Shown one piece after another: positions 47,850 to 58,564 of a stretch of DNA of 64,000 nucleotides. The stretch covers positions 372,001-436,000 of the forward strand of contig NC_017033.1 in the NCBI RefSeq assembly GCF_000242255.2. Reading direction: 5' to 3'. Position numbers and translations under genes: made by a program. A model generated the notes under the pieces. It ran no database searches. It had not been told where the DNA came from and worked only from the letters and a program-made list of their open reading frames with translations. The DNA comes from Frateuria aurantia DSM 6220. GTDB taxonomy: Bacteria; Pseudomonadota; Gammaproteobacteria; Xanthomonadales; Rhodanobacteraceae. Position 1 is the first letter of the stretch; each line of letters begins with the position of its first letter.

Positions 47850-48118
47850 AAGTGGTGGGCAGCCTGATCCTGAGCATGATGCTGCTGGCCGTGATCGGCT
47901 CGGCCATCACCTTGGTCTGGGCTCGCCAGGAAAGCCGGGTGCTGTTCGTGCAGTGGAACAAGCTGCAGAACGAGCGTGACGCCCTCAATGTCGAATATGG
48001 CCGGCTGGAATTGCAGCAGGCGACCGATGCCGAGCCGCGGGTCATCAATCAGGAGGCGCGCGGCCGGCTGGGCATGGTCGATCCGCGGCCGCAAGACATC
48101 CAGCTGGTGCATCTGTGA
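47846..48118 (+). CDS. ftsL: Cell division protein FtsL
   Basis: A 90-residue bitopic membrane protein: a short cytoplasmic N-terminus, one transmembrane helix (about residues 5-27, LILSMMLLAVIGSAITLVWARQ) and a periplasmic coiled-coil segment. It forms the FtsQLB complex that activates septal wall synthesis by FtsWI. Sequence conservation in FtsL is low; size, topology and position between rsmH and ftsI make the call. It overlaps both neighbours by 4 bp. Confidence 0.92.
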   Translation: MKVVGSLILSMMLLAVIGSAITLVWARQESRVLFVQWNKLQNERDALNVEYGRLELQQATDAEPRVINQEARGRLGMVDPRPQDIQLVHL

Positions 48119-49947
48119 AGCTGCGACTGCCTCGTCTGCCCAAACCGCCCGCCACGGCCAGCCGTCGCGGGCGTGCTCGTCCGGGCCCGCAGGTGCGGCG
48201 ACGGATGGCCTTGGTGATGGGGCTGTTCGGGCTGATCGCGCTGGGCCTGGTGGCCCGCGCTTTCGATCTGCAGGTGGTCAGCAAGGGGTTTTATCAGGCC
48301 CAGGGTGACTCACGGTTTCTGCGGGTGATGCCGATCTCGGTATCGCGTGGAGCGATCTTCGATCGCAACGGCGAACCTTTGGCCGTGTCCACCCCGGTCG
48401 TATCGATCTGGGCGATTCCCGGCGAGGTGCTGGGTGAACCCGAGCGGATTCCTGAGCTGGCCAAGGCGCTGCAGATGGATCCGTCCGATCTGAAACAGAA
48501 GCTGCAGCAACATGCCGACCGTGAGTTCATGTATCTGCGCCGGCGCATGCAGCCCGAAGCGGCCGATGCGGTGCTGGCAATGAATATTCCCGGCGTCAAT
48601 GGCCAGCGCGAATACCGGCGGTATTACCCTTCCGGCGAAGTGACTTCCCATGTGCTGGGTTTTACCAATATCGACGACCATGGTCAGGAAGGCCTGGAAC
48701 TGGCCTATGACAACTGGCTGGCCGGCAAGGCCGGTGCCAAGCGGGTGGTGCGCGACCGTCAGGGCCATGTGGTGGAGGATCTTGAACAGGTCAAGGATCC
48801 CCAGCCGGGGCGCGACCTGACCCTGAGCATTGATCGGCGGATCCAGTTTCTGGCCTTCAACGAATTGCGCGCGACGGTGGAGCGCACGGGCGCGGATTTC
48901 GCCTCGATGGTGATTCTGGATGTCGCCACCGGCGAAGTGCTGGCGATGGTGAACCTGCCTACCTACAACCCAAATGCCAAGCTCAGCAACAATCCGGGCG
49001 AGCGCCGCAATCGCGCGGCCACCGACGTGTTCGAACCAGGCTCGACCATGAAGGCCTTTACCCTGGCGGCAGCGCTGTCCAGCGGCAAATACACTCCGAC
49101 GTCGCCGCTGATCGATACCACCGGCGGGCATTTCATGTATCTGGGCCACGATATCCATGACGTCGAGCGCGGTGGCAATGGCTGGTTGACGCCGACCGGC
49201 GTGATCACCAAGTCCAGCAATATCGGTGCGGCCAAGATCGCCATCAGCCTGGATACCATGCTGATGTACAACACCTACCGGGCCTTCAATTTCGGTTCCA
49301 GTACTGACAGCGGCTTTCCGGGCGAGGCCTCCGGCTATCTGAAAAATGGCGCGACCTGGGGGCAGCGTGAAAAGGCGATCTTCGCTTATGGCTACGGCGA
49401 GAACGTCACCGCCCTGCAACTGGCCAATGGCTATGCCACCATCGCCGACAACGGCGTGATGCATCGCCCCAGTTTCATCAAGGGCGTGGACAATCCGGCC
49501 AAGGCCATCGTTGCGCCGGAAGTGGCCCACGAGCTGGTCAAGATGCTGGAAACCACCACCCAGCCGGGCGGCACGGCGACCAAGGCACGCATCGCCAACT
49601 ACACGGTGGCGGCCAAGACCGGGACTGCGCACAAGGCGCAGGCCGGTGGCTATGCCAAGAACAGTTACGAAGCGGTGTTTGCCGGTATTGTGCCGGCCGA
49701 TCATCCGCGGCTGGTCGGCGTGGTCATCGTCGACAATCCGGTCAAGGGCGGATATTACGGCGGCCAGGTATCGGCACCGGTGTTTGCCAACGTGATGACC
49801 GGCGCGCTGCGCCTGCTGGATGTGCCGCCGGACAATATCGGGCGCTGGTATGCCGGTGGGCCGGTGCAGAGCCCCAGCGGGCTGGTCGGCAGCAAGCCGC
49901 CGGAAGATGCCCCGGCCGAAGAAGCGCCGGCGGATGAGGTGCCATGA
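48115..49947 (+). CDS. ftsI: Septal peptidoglycan transpeptidase FtsI (PBP3)
   Basis: A 610-residue class B penicillin-binding protein that cross-links septal peptidoglycan with FtsW. One membrane helix near residues 33-52, a pedestal domain starting at SRGAIFDRNGEPLAVS, and the transpeptidase domain with S310 in GSTMK, S367-S-N369 and K501-T-G. The C-terminus is an acidic, Ala/Pro/Glu-rich tail (about 20 residues). It overlaps ftsL and murE by 4 bp each. Confidence 0.97.
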   Translation: MKLRLPRLPKPPATASRRGRARPGPQVRRRMALVMGLFGLIALGLVARAFDLQVVSKGFYQAQGDSRFLRVMPISVSRGAIFDRNGEPLAVSTPVVSIWAIPGEVLGEPERIPELAKALQMDPSDLKQKLQQHADREFMYLRRRMQPEAADAVLAMNIPGVNGQREYRRYYPSGEVTSHVLGFTNIDDHGQEGLELAYDNWLAGKAGAKRVVRDRQGHVVEDLEQVKDPQPGRDLTLSIDRRIQFLAFNELRATVERTGADFASMVILDVATGEVLAMVNLPTYNPNAKLSNNPGERRNRAATDVFEPGSTMKAFTLAAALSSGKYTPTSPLIDTTGGHFMYLGHDIHDVERGGNGWLTPTGVITKSSNIGAAKIAISLDTMLMYNTYRAFNFGSSTDSGFPGEASGYLKNGATWGQREKAIFAYGYGENVTALQLANGYATIADNGVMHRPSFIKGVDNPAKAIVAPEVAHELVKMLETTTQPGGTATKARIANYTVAAKTGTAHKAQAGGYAKNSYEAVFAGIVPADHPRLVGVVIVDNPVKGGYYGGQVSAPVFANVMTGALRLLDVPPDNIGRWYAGGPVQSPSGLVGSKPPEDAPAEEAPADEVP

Positions 49948-51419
49948 CGACTTCATGGACACTGGCAGGCCTGCTGGACGCCATCGCTGACCCCGCCGGG
50001 GCCGGCGATATCGTCGTTTCGGGACTGTGTCTGGACTCGCGGGCGGTCCGTTCCGGTGATGTCTTCGTCGCCCTCAATGGCAGCCGCGAGCACGGCATCG
50101 TCCATCTGACCCAGGCCGAGCAGGGCGGGGCGGTGGCCGTGCTGGCCCAGACTCCGCTGGTACCGGGCCTGGTCACGGCACTGCCGGTGATCTGGATCGA
50201 GGCGTTGGATCAGCGCCTCGGCGAGCTGGCGGCGCGCTTTTACGGGCGGCCTTCGGCCGCATTGCGTCTGACCGGTGTCACCGGCACCAACGGCAAGACT
50301 TCGGTGGTGCAGTTGCTGGCCCAGGCGCAGCAGCGGCTGGGGTATCGCAGCGCCAGCATCGGCACTCTGGGCGCCGGCGCGCCGGGTGCGCTGCGTGCGG
50401 GCGAGCGCACCACGCCTGATGCCATTGCGGTGCAGTGCCAGCTGGCCGCCTTCCGCGAGGCCGGTTTCACCGACGTGGCGATGGAAGTGTCTTCCCACGC
50501 GCTGGTGCAGGGCCGGGTCAATGCCGTCGACTTCGAGCTGGCGGTGTTCACCAATCTGACCCGTGACCATCTCGATTACCACGGCAGCATGGAAGCCTAC
50601 GGTGCGGCCAAGGCCGGTCTGTTCGAGTGGCCCAGCCTGCGCGCGGCGGCGATCAATATCGACGATGACTTCGGCCGCGGCTTGATGCGCCGACCGGGTG
50701 CACTGCAGCGCCTGAGCCTGAGCGCCGAGGGTGATCCGGCGGCGGCGGTGCGTGCCGAAGGGGTCGTCGCTTCGCTGGCCGGCCTGGATTTCCAGCTGAT
50801 TACGCCCTGGGGCGAAGGCCCGGTGCACAGCCCGCTGCTGGGACGCTTCAATGTCGCCAACCTGTTGGCGGTGGTGGCCTGTCTGGGGTTGCAGGGCACG
50901 GATTTCCCGCAGCTGGTCGAGGTGCTGCAGCAGCTGCAGCCGGTCAACGGCCGGATGAACCGGCTCGGCGGAGAGGGCGGCCAGCCGCTGGTGGTGATCG
51001 ATTACGCACATACCCCCGATGCCTTGCAGCAGGCCTTGCAGGCGTTGCGCGAGCATGGCCGGGGGCGTCTGATCTGCGTGTTCGGTTGCGGCGGGGACCG
51101 TGATGCGGGCAAGCGTCCGTTGATGGGCGCGGCAGCCGAGGCCTGGGCCGACCAGCTTGTGGTTACCGATGACAATCCGCGCAACGAAGACGGTGAGCAG
51201 ATTGTCGGGCAGATCCTGCAGGGGGTGACTGACCCCTGCGCGGCGACAGTGATCCGCGATCGTGCCGCTGCCATTGCCTGGGCACTGGCACAGGCCGGTG
51301 CCGAGGACATGGTGCTGGTGGCCGGCAAAGGCCATGAGACCTATCAGGAAGGCCGTCAGGGCCGGATTCCATTTGATGATTTTGCCGTGGCCAGCACGGC
51401 GTTGGAGCAGTACGCATGA
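49944..51419 (+). CDS. murE: UDP-MurNAc-tripeptide synthetase MurE
   Basis: A 491-residue Mur ligase that adds meso-diaminopimelate to UDP-MurNAc-L-Ala-D-Glu. VTGTNGKTSVVQLL is the ATP loop, EVSSHAL the Mur-ligase invariant segment, and DDNPRNED (DNPR motif) is the mark of meso-DAP specificity rather than lysine. YAHTPDALQQAL and AGKGHETYQ complete the C-terminal domain. It overlaps both ftsI and murF by 4 bp. Confidence 0.97.
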   Translation: MTTSWTLAGLLDAIADPAGAGDIVVSGLCLDSRAVRSGDVFVALNGSREHGIVHLTQAEQGGAVAVLAQTPLVPGLVTALPVIWIEALDQRLGELAARFYGRPSAALRLTGVTGTNGKTSVVQLLAQAQQRLGYRSASIGTLGAGAPGALRAGERTTPDAIAVQCQLAAFREAGFTDVAMEVSSHALVQGRVNAVDFELAVFTNLTRDHLDYHGSMEAYGAAKAGLFEWPSLRAAAINIDDDFGRGLMRRPGALQRLSLSAEGDPAAAVRAEGVVASLAGLDFQLITPWGEGPVHSPLLGRFNVANLLAVVACLGLQGTDFPQLVEVLQQLQPVNGRMNRLGGEGGQPLVVIDYAHTPDALQQALQALREHGRGRLICVFGCGGDRDAGKRPLMGAAAEAWADQLVVTDDNPRNEDGEQIVGQILQGVTDPCAATVIRDRAAAIAWALAQAGAEDMVLVAGKGHETYQEGRQGRIPFDDFAVASTALEQYA

Positions 51420-52774
51420 TGCGCTTGAGTGCCGTTGCCTTGTGGACCCGGGGGCGCCTGACCGGCGCCGATGCCGAGGTGACCGGGGTGACGATTGATA
51501 CCCGTTCGATCCAGCCCGGCAATCTGTTTGTCGCGATCAAGGGCGAGCGTGTCGACGGTCACGATTTTCTGGCGGCGGCCAAGGCCAGCGGTGCGGTTGG
51601 CGCGCTGGTGACCCGGCCGGTGGCTGTGGATCTGCCGCAGGTTCTCGTCGACGACGCGACCTTGGCCCTGGGTGATCTGGCCAGTTCGGTCCGTGCCCAG
51701 AGCAATGTGCAAGTGGTGGGCATCACCGGCTCCAATGGCAAGACTACGGTCAAGTCGCTGGTCGCGGCCATTCTTGCGCTGCAAGGCCGTACCCATGTCA
51801 ACTCGGGCAATTACAACAATGAGCTTGGCCTGCCGCTGACTCTGCTGGCGATGCCTCAGGACTGCGAATATGCGGTTCTGGAAATGGGGGCCGGCAAGCC
51901 TGGTGATATCGATTATCTGGCCGCCATCGCGCGCCCCACGGTGGCGCTGGTCAACAATATCGCACCGGCCCATCTGGCCCGCATGGGCACCCTGGAAGGC
52001 GTGGCCGAGACCAAGGGCGCGATCTACCAGCATCTGCCGGCCGACGGGGTGGCGGTGATCAATGCCGACGAGCCGTTCGCGCGTTTTTTCCTGGGTCTGG
52101 CCGGCAGCCGCCGCCAGTTGAGTTTCGGTCTGGAGCAGAAGGCTGATGTGACCGCGACGGCCATCGAACTGCATGCCAGTGGCAGCCGTTTCCAGCTGCA
52201 TCTGGGCGACGAGTCCATGGCCATCGAACTGCCGCTGCCGGGTCGTCACAATGTCGCCAATGCGCTGGCTGCAGCGGCCGTGACGGCGGCCCTGGGCGTT
52301 CCGCTGGCGCGGATCGCTCAAGGGCTGGCACAGGCGCCGGCGGTGGCCGGCCGGTTGCGCCGACAGTCCTTGGCCGATGGCGCGGTGCTGATCGATGACA
52401 GCTACAACGCCAATCCCGGCTCGGTACGTGCTGCCATCGACACTCTGGCGGCCCAGCCGGGCCGGCGCTGGCTGGTGCTTGGCGACATGGCTGAACTGGG
52501 ACCGGCCGGCAAGGCCTTGCATGCCGAGGTAGGGCGTCAGGCCCGCGTCGCCGGCATCGATGCTTTGTTCAGTGTCGGCCCGCTGGCCGCCGAAGCCAGT
52601 GCCGCCTTCGGGGCGGGGGCTCAGGCCTTCACCGATCAGGCCGCTTTGCTGGCGGCGCTGCAGTCCGGACTGCAGCCCGGCATCGTCTGCCTGGTCAAGG
52701 GCTCGCGCTCGGCCGGCATGGACCGGATCGTCAGCGCGCTGAGCGGCAGCAAGGAGGTCAGTCATGCTGTATGA
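51416..52774 (+). CDS. murF: UDP-MurNAc-pentapeptide synthetase MurF
   Basis: A 452-residue Mur ligase that adds D-Ala-D-Ala to the tripeptide. Domain 1 starts at [14 protein letters not shown]; the ATP loop is [26 protein letters not shown] and [10 protein letters not shown] are MurF-type signatures; [15 protein letters not shown] is the conserved C-terminal-domain entry. It overlaps murE by 4 bp and mraY by 11 bp. Confidence 0.97.
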   Translation: MMRLSAVALWTRGRLTGADAEVTGVTIDTRSIQPGNLFVAIKGERVDGHDFLAAAKASGAVGALVTRPVAVDLPQVLVDDATLALGDLASSVRAQSNVQVVGITGSNGKTTVKSLVAAILALQGRTHVNSGNYNNELGLPLTLLAMPQDCEYAVLEMGAGKPGDIDYLAAIARPTVALVNNIAPAHLARMGTLEGVAETKGAIYQHLPADGVAVINADEPFARFFLGLAGSRRQLSFGLEQKADVTATAIELHASGSRFQLHLGDESMAIELPLPGRHNVANALAAAAVTAALGVPLARIAQGLAQAPAVAGRLRRQSLADGAVLIDDSYNANPGSVRAAIDTLAAQPGRRWLVLGDMAELGPAGKALHAEVGRQARVAGIDALFSVGPLAAEASAAFGAGAQAFTDQAALLAALQSGLQPGIVCLVKGSRSAGMDRIVSALSGSKEVSHAV

Positions 52775-53858
52775 ACTGGCGACCTGGCTGGAACCGCATT
52801 TCAGCAGCCTGCATCTGTTCCAGTACATCACGTTTCGCGCGATCATGGCCGCGCTGACCGCCTTGAGCATGTCCCTGCTCAGCGGTCCCTGGCTGATTGC
52901 CCGGCTGGCGGCCCTGAAGGCCGGTCAGGTGGTGCGCAAGGACGGTCCGCAGACCCATCTGGTCAAGGCCGGCACGCCGACCATGGGCGGGGTCCTGATT
53001 CTGCTGGCGATCACGGTGTCCACTTTGTTGTGGGCGGATCTGCACAATCGCTATGTCTGGATCGTGCTGGCCGTGCTGCTCAGTTTCGGCGTGATCGGCT
53101 TCTATGACGATTACAAAAAGCTGGTGCTGAAGGACAGCCGTGGCCTGGCTTCGCGCTGGAAGTATTTCTGGCAGTCGGTTTTCGGCCTGTTCGCGGCCGT
53201 GGTGCTGTATCTCGGGGCTCCCCACGGGCCTGCACCGGTACCGGAGACGGCACTGTTCCTGCCCTTGTTCAAGCAGGTGGTGATTCCGCTGGGCATCGGT
53301 TTCGTGGTGCTTGCCTATTTCATGATCGTGGGGTTCTCCAACGCGGTGAATCTGACCGATGGTCTGGATGGTCTGGCGACCATGCCCAGCGTGCTGGTCG
53401 CCGGCGCCCTCGGTGTGTTCGCCTATCTGGCCGGCAACCGGGTGTTTTCCGAATACCTGGGGATTCCTTCGATTCCGGGCGCGGGTGAACTGGCGATCTT
53501 CTGCGGGGCGATGGCGGGTGCCGGCCTCGGTTTTCTGTGGTTCAACACCTATCCGGCCCAGGTCTTCATGGGCGATGTCGGTGCGTTGGCGCTGGGGGCG
53601 GCCTTGGGCTGCGTGGCCGTGATCGTGCGTCAGGAGATCGTTCTGCTGATCATGGGCGGCGTGTTCGTGATGGAAACCGCCTCGGTGATGCTGCAGGTCG
53701 CCAGCTTCAAGCTGACCGGCAAGCGCATCTTCCGGATGGCGCCCATCCATCACCATTTCGAACTCAAGGGCTGGCCTGAGCCTCGGGTCATTGTCCGTTT
53801 CTGGATCATCAGCGTGGTGCTGGTGCTGATCGGTCTTGCGACCCTGAAGGTGCGCTGA
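52764..53858 (+). CDS. mraY: Phospho-MurNAc-pentapeptide translocase MraY
   Basis: A 364-residue membrane enzyme with about 10 helices that transfers phospho-MurNAc-pentapeptide to undecaprenyl phosphate, making lipid [21 protein letters not shown] (the Mg-binding Asp pair), [10 protein letters not shown] and [11 protein letters not shown] are invariant MraY motifs, and [15 protein letters not shown] the HHH loop. It starts inside murF. ftsW, not murD, follows directly. Confidence 0.97.
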   Translation: MLYELATWLEPHFSSLHLFQYITFRAIMAALTALSMSLLSGPWLIARLAALKAGQVVRKDGPQTHLVKAGTPTMGGVLILLAITVSTLLWADLHNRYVWIVLAVLLSFGVIGFYDDYKKLVLKDSRGLASRWKYFWQSVFGLFAAVVLYLGAPHGPAPVPETALFLPLFKQVVIPLGIGFVVLAYFMIVGFSNAVNLTDGLDGLATMPSVLVAGALGVFAYLAGNRVFSEYLGIPSIPGAGELAIFCGAMAGAGLGFLWFNTYPAQVFMGDVGALALGAALGCVAVIVRQEIVLLIMGGVFVMETASVMLQVASFKLTGKRIFRMAPIHHHFELKGWPEPRVIVRFWIISVVLVLIGLATLKVR

Positions 53859-55093
53859 TGCCGATGTCGGAAAACTCGCAGACCAGACGTCACGAAGGTC
53901 CCCGCGGTCGGGTGGACCTGCTGCTGCTGCTCGGGCTGCTGGGTCTGATCAGTCTGGGGGTGGTGATGATCGCTTCCAGCTCGATCGCGGTCGCCGACAG
54001 CCAGCATCATCAGCCCTTCTATTTTCTGAAACGGCATCTGATCTTCCTCAGTCTGGGCTTCGCCGCCGCCGCGGTGGCGCTGAAGACCGAGCTGCGCTGG
54101 TTGGAACAGCGGGCCGGCCTGCTGCTGATCTGTGCCGTGCTGATGCTGCTGGCGGTCTTCGTGCCGCATTTCGGCATGCGTATCAACGGCGCCCGCCGCT
54201 GGCTCAATCTGGGTTTCACCAGCTTCCAGCCGGTCGAAGCGGTCAAGCTGATCCTGGTGCTGTACATGTCCAGTTATCTGGTGCGCCATCGCGAAAGCAT
54301 CGAGACCCGGTTGTGGGGACTGCTGCGTCCGCTGCTGGTGGCCGGCATGCTGGTCGCCCTGCTGCTGGCCCAGCCTGACTTCGGATCGGCCACCTTGGTG
54401 ATCGGCGTGACGATCGGTCTGGTCTGGCTGGGCGGTGCGCGGCCCTTCTTCCTGTTTCTGATGGGGCTTCCGCTGATGCCGGCGCTGGTGATCGCGGCGA
54501 CCAGCGAGAGCTATCGCGTCAAGCGGCTGACCTCGTTCATGGATCCCTGGAAGGATCCCTTCAACGACGGCTTCCAGCTGACCCAGTCACTGATGGCGGT
54601 GGGGCGGGGCAGCTGGGACGGGGTCGGGCTGGGTTCAAGCATTCTCAAATTGTCCTATCTGCCTGAGGCCCATACCGATTTCATCCTGGCGGTGATCGGC
54701 GAGGAGCTGGGGCTGGCCGGCATCGTGCTGGTGCTGGGCCTGTTCGGACTGGTGCTCTGGCGTGGCTTCACGATGGGCTTGCGCGGGGTTGAGATCGGCC
54801 AGCGCTATGCCGCCTATGTGGCTTTCGGTGTGTCGCTGATGCTGGGCCTGCAGGTGACGGTCTCGGTGGGCGTGAACCTGGGGGCCTTGCCGACCAAGGG
54901 TCTGACCTTGCCGATGATCAGCTATGGCGGCTCCTCAATGGTGCTGACCTGTGCCATGGTCGGGGTGCTGTTGCGCGCCACCTTTGAAATCAACCGGGCC
55001 CTGGATGCGCGGCGCAGCAACAGCCGTTATCTGGAAGCTCTGGCCGCCGCCGCCCAGGCGCCTGCGCCGACGACCACGAGGGCGGCCGCATGA
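53858..55093 (+). CDS. ftsW: Septal peptidoglycan polymerase FtsW
   Basis: A 411-residue SEDS-family glycosyltransferase with about 10 membrane helices that polymerises lipid II at the septum together with FtsI. GARRWLNLGFTSFQPVE is the SEDS signature (E = conserved Glu), the large periplasmic loop contains RLTSFMDPWKDPFNDGFQL, and LGALPTKGLTLPMISYGGSSM is the C-terminal motif. The first base of its ATG is the last of the mraY stop; a second ATG is 6 bp on. An Ala/Thr-rich tail overlaps murG by 4 bp. Confidence 0.95.
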   Translation: MPMSENSQTRRHEGPRGRVDLLLLLGLLGLISLGVVMIASSSIAVADSQHHQPFYFLKRHLIFLSLGFAAAAVALKTELRWLEQRAGLLLICAVLMLLAVFVPHFGMRINGARRWLNLGFTSFQPVEAVKLILVLYMSSYLVRHRESIETRLWGLLRPLLVAGMLVALLLAQPDFGSATLVIGVTIGLVWLGGARPFFLFLMGLPLMPALVIAATSESYRVKRLTSFMDPWKDPFNDGFQLTQSLMAVGRGSWDGVGLGSSILKLSYLPEAHTDFILAVIGEELGLAGIVLVLGLFGLVLWRGFTMGLRGVEIGQRYAAYVAFGVSLMLGLQVTVSVGVNLGALPTKGLTLPMISYGGSSMVLTCAMVGVLLRATFEINRALDARRSNSRYLEALAAAAQAPAPTTTRAAA

Positions 55094-56169
55094 GCGCGCG
55101 CGGCAAGGGGCCGGTTCTGATCATGGCCGGTGGTACCGGCGGCCATATTTTCCCCGGACTGGCGGTGGCCGAACAGCTGCGCGCCCGCGGCATCGAGGTG
55201 GTCTGGCTGGGCGCTGCCGGCGGCATGGAAACCCGGGTGGTGCCCGAGCACGGCATCACGCTGCATGCGGTTCCGGTCGGCGGCCTGCGTGGCAAGGGCT
55301 GGGCGACGCGTCTGCGCGCGCCATGGATGCTGCTGCGGGCCGGGCTGGTCTCTTTTGCCTTGATCCGCCGCGTGAAACCGACGGCGGTACTGTCAATGGG
55401 CGGTTATGTCGCCGGCCCCGGCGGGGTCGCGGCCTGGCTGCTGCGGCGGCCGCTGCTGATTCACGAGCAGAACGGCATTGCCGGCGTGACCAATCGCCTG
55501 CTGGCGAAACTGGCCCGGCGAGTGCTGACCGGTTTCCCCCAGGTCCTCAAGGGGGCTGAATGGGTGGGCAATCCGGTCCGTGCCGCCATCGCGGCATTGC
55601 CCGAGCCCGCCGAGCGGATGGCCGCCCAGCCGCTGCCGGCGCGGTTGCTGGTGCTGGGGGGCAGCCTGGGCGCGCGCGCCTTGAACAACTTGTTGCCACA
55701 GGCACTGGCCTTGCTGCCGGCGGCGCAGCGGCCGCAGGTGCTGCACCAGGCCGGACGCAACGGATTCGAGGCGGCGGTGCAAGCCTATGCCGAAGCCGGC
55801 GTGCGGGCCGATGTGCGACCGTTTCTTGATGATATGGCCGCCAGCTACGGTTGGGCCGATCTGGCCGTGTGCCGGGCCGGTGCCCTGACCATTGCCGAGC
55901 TGACGGCCGCGGGGCTGGGCTCGATTCTGGTGCCGTTCCCCTATGCGGTGGACGATCACCAGACGCGCAATGGCAGCACCCTGGTCGAGGCCGGCGCGGC
56001 CGAGTTGGTCCAGGAACGTGATTTGACCCCTGAATGGCTGGCTGCCCGCCTCGGCGAGCTGCTGGCTGATCCTTCCCGCCTGCGCGCGATGGCAGTTGCC
56101 GCACGCAGTCTGGCCAAACCGGCCGCGGCCAAGCGTATTGCCGATGTATGTATGGAGGTGGCCGCATGA
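55090..56169 (+). CDS. murG: Lipid II synthase MurG
   Basis: A 359-residue GT28 glycosyltransferase on the inner face of the membrane that adds GlcNAc to lipid I. The first G-loop GGTGGHIFPGLAVAEQL, LSMGGYVAGPGGVAAWL, HEQNGIAGVTNRLLA and the second G-loop LVLGGSLGARALN are present, and CRAGALTIAELTAAGLGSILVPFPYAVDDHQ binds UDP-GlcNAc. It overlaps ftsW and murC by 4 bp each. Confidence 0.97.
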   Translation: MSARGKGPVLIMAGGTGGHIFPGLAVAEQLRARGIEVVWLGAAGGMETRVVPEHGITLHAVPVGGLRGKGWATRLRAPWMLLRAGLVSFALIRRVKPTAVLSMGGYVAGPGGVAAWLLRRPLLIHEQNGIAGVTNRLLAKLARRVLTGFPQVLKGAEWVGNPVRAAIAALPEPAERMAAQPLPARLLVLGGSLGARALNNLLPQALALLPAAQRPQVLHQAGRNGFEAAVQAYAEAGVRADVRPFLDDMAASYGWADLAVCRAGALTIAELTAAGLGSILVPFPYAVDDHQTRNGSTLVEAGAAELVQERDLTPEWLAARLGELLADPSRLRAMAVAARSLAKPAAAKRIADVCMEVAA

Positions 56170-57608
56170 CGCCATTGCGTGTCCTCGGTCATGAGGAATT
56201 GATGAGCACCTTCAAACGGGTGCATTTCATCGGGATCGGTGGTGTCGGCATGAGCGGCATCGCGGAAGTCCTGTTCAATCTGGGTTATGCCGTCTCGGGC
56301 TCCGACCGGGCCGAGTCGGCGACTTCGCTGCGTCTGCGTGCGTTGGGCATGACCGTGCATATCGGCCATGCCGCCGAGCAAGTCGCCGATGCTCATGTGG
56401 TGGTGACTTCCAGCGCGATCAGAGCAGACAATCCCGAGTTGACGGCCGCCCGCGAAGCGCGGATTCCAGTGATTCCGCGGGCGGAGATGCTTGGCGAGCT
56501 GATGCGCTTCCGGCGCGGCATCGCGGTGGCGGGCACCCACGGCAAGACGACGACGACCAGCCTGCTGGCCAGCGTGATGGCCGAAGCCGGCTATGACCCG
56601 ACCTTCGTGATCGGCGGCCAGCTGAACGCGGCCGGCGCCAATGCCCGGCTGGGGACCGGCCAGTATCTGGTGGCCGAGGCGGACGAGTCGGATGGCTCCT
56701 TCCTGTTGCTGTCGCCGGTGATCGCGATCGTCACCAATATCGATGCCGATCATCTGGAAAACTACGGTGGCGAGTTCGCCGGCGTGCGCAAGGCCTTTGC
56801 CGACTTCCTGCATCGCCTGCCGTTCTACGGGCTGGCGGTCCTGTGCGTGGATGATCCGGAAGTGGCCGAGCTGGCGCGCCAGACCACCCGCCGCAGCCTG
56901 ACCTACGGCATCGACTCCGGGCAGGCCGATGTGCGGGCCAGCGACGTGCGCCAGGAAGGTTTTGAAATGACCTTTCTCCTGCATCTGCCGGGCGAGGCCG
57001 AGCCGACGCCGGTACGTCTGAATTCGCCGGGCCGGCACAATGTGCTCAATGCGCTGGCGGCGGCGGCCGTCGGCTGGCAGCTGGGCGCCGATCCCAAGGT
57101 CATCGCTGACGCGCTGGCCCGCTTCCAGGGGGTGGGCCGTCGTTTCCATCGCCGTGGCGAGCTGCCCATCGACCAGGGCTCGGTGCTGCTGGTCGATGAT
57201 TACGGTCATCATCCCAGCGAGCTGGCAGCCGTCTTTGCCGCCGCCCGCGGCGGCTGGCCCGAGCGGCGGCTGGTGGTCGGTTTCCAGCCACATCGCTACA
57301 GCCGCACCCGCGATCTGCTGGACGATTTTGCCAATGTCCTGGCCGAGGTCGACGTGCTGGTGCTGACCGAGGTCTATCCGGCCGGCGAAGCGCCGCTGCC
57401 GCAGGCCGATGGCCGGGCGCTGGCCCGGGCCGTGCGTGCCCGCGGCAAGGTCGACCCGGTGTTGATCGATCATCCGCGAGATCTGAAAACGGTCCTGCCG
57501 GCCCTGTTGCGTGACGGCGACCTGCTGTTGCTGATGGGCGCCGGTGATATCGGCGCGGCGGCACTGGACATGGTCCAGCGTGGTGATCTGAGGAGCGAGC
57601 CGGCATGA
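56166..57608 (+). CDS. murC: UDP-MurNAc-L-alanine ligase MurC
   Basis: A 480-residue Mur ligase that adds L-Ala to UDP-MurNAc, the first peptide-forming step. [18 protein letters not shown] is the N-terminal UDP-binding loop, [18 protein letters not shown] the ATP loop, [11 protein letters not shown] the MurC signature, and [16 protein letters not shown] the C-terminal domain entry. The start at 56166 overlaps murG by 4 bp; a later in-frame ATG before STFKRVHF (56202) is a possible alternative. Confidence 0.96.
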   Translation: MTPLRVLGHEELMSTFKRVHFIGIGGVGMSGIAEVLFNLGYAVSGSDRAESATSLRLRALGMTVHIGHAAEQVADAHVVVTSSAIRADNPELTAAREARIPVIPRAEMLGELMRFRRGIAVAGTHGKTTTTSLLASVMAEAGYDPTFVIGGQLNAAGANARLGTGQYLVAEADESDGSFLLLSPVIAIVTNIDADHLENYGGEFAGVRKAFADFLHRLPFYGLAVLCVDDPEVAELARQTTRRSLTYGIDSGQADVRASDVRQEGFEMTFLLHLPGEAEPTPVRLNSPGRHNVLNALAAAAVGWQLGADPKVIADALARFQGVGRRFHRRGELPIDQGSVLLVDDYGHHPSELAAVFAAARGGWPERRLVVGFQPHRYSRTRDLLDDFANVLAEVDVLVLTEVYPAGEAPLPQADGRALARAVRARGKVDPVLIDHPRDLKTVLPALLRDGDLLLLMGAGDIGAAALDMVQRGDLRSEPA

Positions 57609-58564
57609 CGGATTTCGATACAAGCCGCCAAGCTTCAGCCGCCGCCCGTTTCGGTCGGGTCGCGGTGCTGATGGGAGGTACGTCTTCCGAACGTGAAGTC
57701 TCGCTGGATTCCGGCCGCAACGTGCTGGCCGCGTTGCGCGGACTGGGCATCGATGCCATTGCGCTGGATGGCATTCCGGCCTTGAACCGGGCCTTGCGTG
57801 AAGCCAGTGTGGATCGGGTGTTCAATGTCCTGCACGGCCAGCATGGCGGTGGAGAAGACGGCGTGGTGCAGGGGCTGCTGGAGGCGGCCGGTGTGCCCTA
57901 TACCGGTTCCGGTGTGCTGGGTTCGGCATTGAGCATGGACAAGATCCGCAGCAAGCTGGTGTGGCTGGCGCTGGGCCTGCCCACGCCCCGCCATGTCGCG
58001 ATCCGCAAGGGCGACGACGTGCGCCGGGCTGCTTCGCTGATCGGTTTCCCGCTGATCGTCAAGCCGGCCTGCGAAGGCTCCAGCGTCGGCATTACCCGGG
58101 TCTTCGACGAGAACGGGCTGGCCGAGGCGGTGGCTCTGGCCGAACGCTATCCGGGTGATCTGCTGATGGAGACCCTGATACGCGGCGGTGGCGAATATAC
58201 GGTCGGCATTCTGGCGGAACGGGCCTTGCCCAGTATCCGCATCGTGCCGGCCGGCGAGTACTACGACTATCACGCCAAATACCAGGCCGAAGATACCCGG
58301 TATCTTTGCCCGGGGCTCAGCGGCGAGGACGAGCAGTCATTGCGGCAACTGGCCCTGCAGGCCTTTCAGGCACTGGACTGTCGTGGCTGGGGCCGGGTCG
58401 ACGTGATGCGCGATGAAGCGGGCCGGTTCTGGCTGCTGGAAGTCAATACCGCCCCCGGCATGACTTCGCATTCGCTGGTACCGAAGGCGGCTGCCGAGCT
58501 TGGTCTGGATTTTGCCGAGCTGTGCCTGCAGGTGCTGGAAACCAGCGTGGAGGAGGCCCCATGA
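57605..58564 (+). CDS. ddl: D-alanine-D-alanine ligase Ddl
   Basis: A 319-residue ATP-grasp ligase making the D-Ala-D-Ala used by Mur[58 protein letters not shown] and [20 protein letters not shown] are DdlB-type signatures; the Tyr/Glu/Ser active-site residues in these blocks are intact, so D-Ala-D-Ala rather than D-Ala-D-Lac is expected. It overlaps murC and ftsQ by 4 bp. Confidence 0.96.
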   Translation: MTDFDTSRQASAAARFGRVAVLMGGTSSEREVSLDSGRNVLAALRGLGIDAIALDGIPALNRALREASVDRVFNVLHGQHGGGEDGVVQGLLEAAGVPYTGSGVLGSALSMDKIRSKLVWLALGLPTPRHVAIRKGDDVRRAASLIGFPLIVKPACEGSSVGITRVFDENGLAEAVALAERYPGDLLMETLIRGGGEYTVGILAERALPSIRIVPAGEYYDYHAKYQAEDTRYLCPGLSGEDEQSLRQLALQAFQALDCRGWGRVDVMRDEAGRFWLLEVNTAPGMTSHSLVPKAAAELGLDFAELCLQVLETSVEEAP

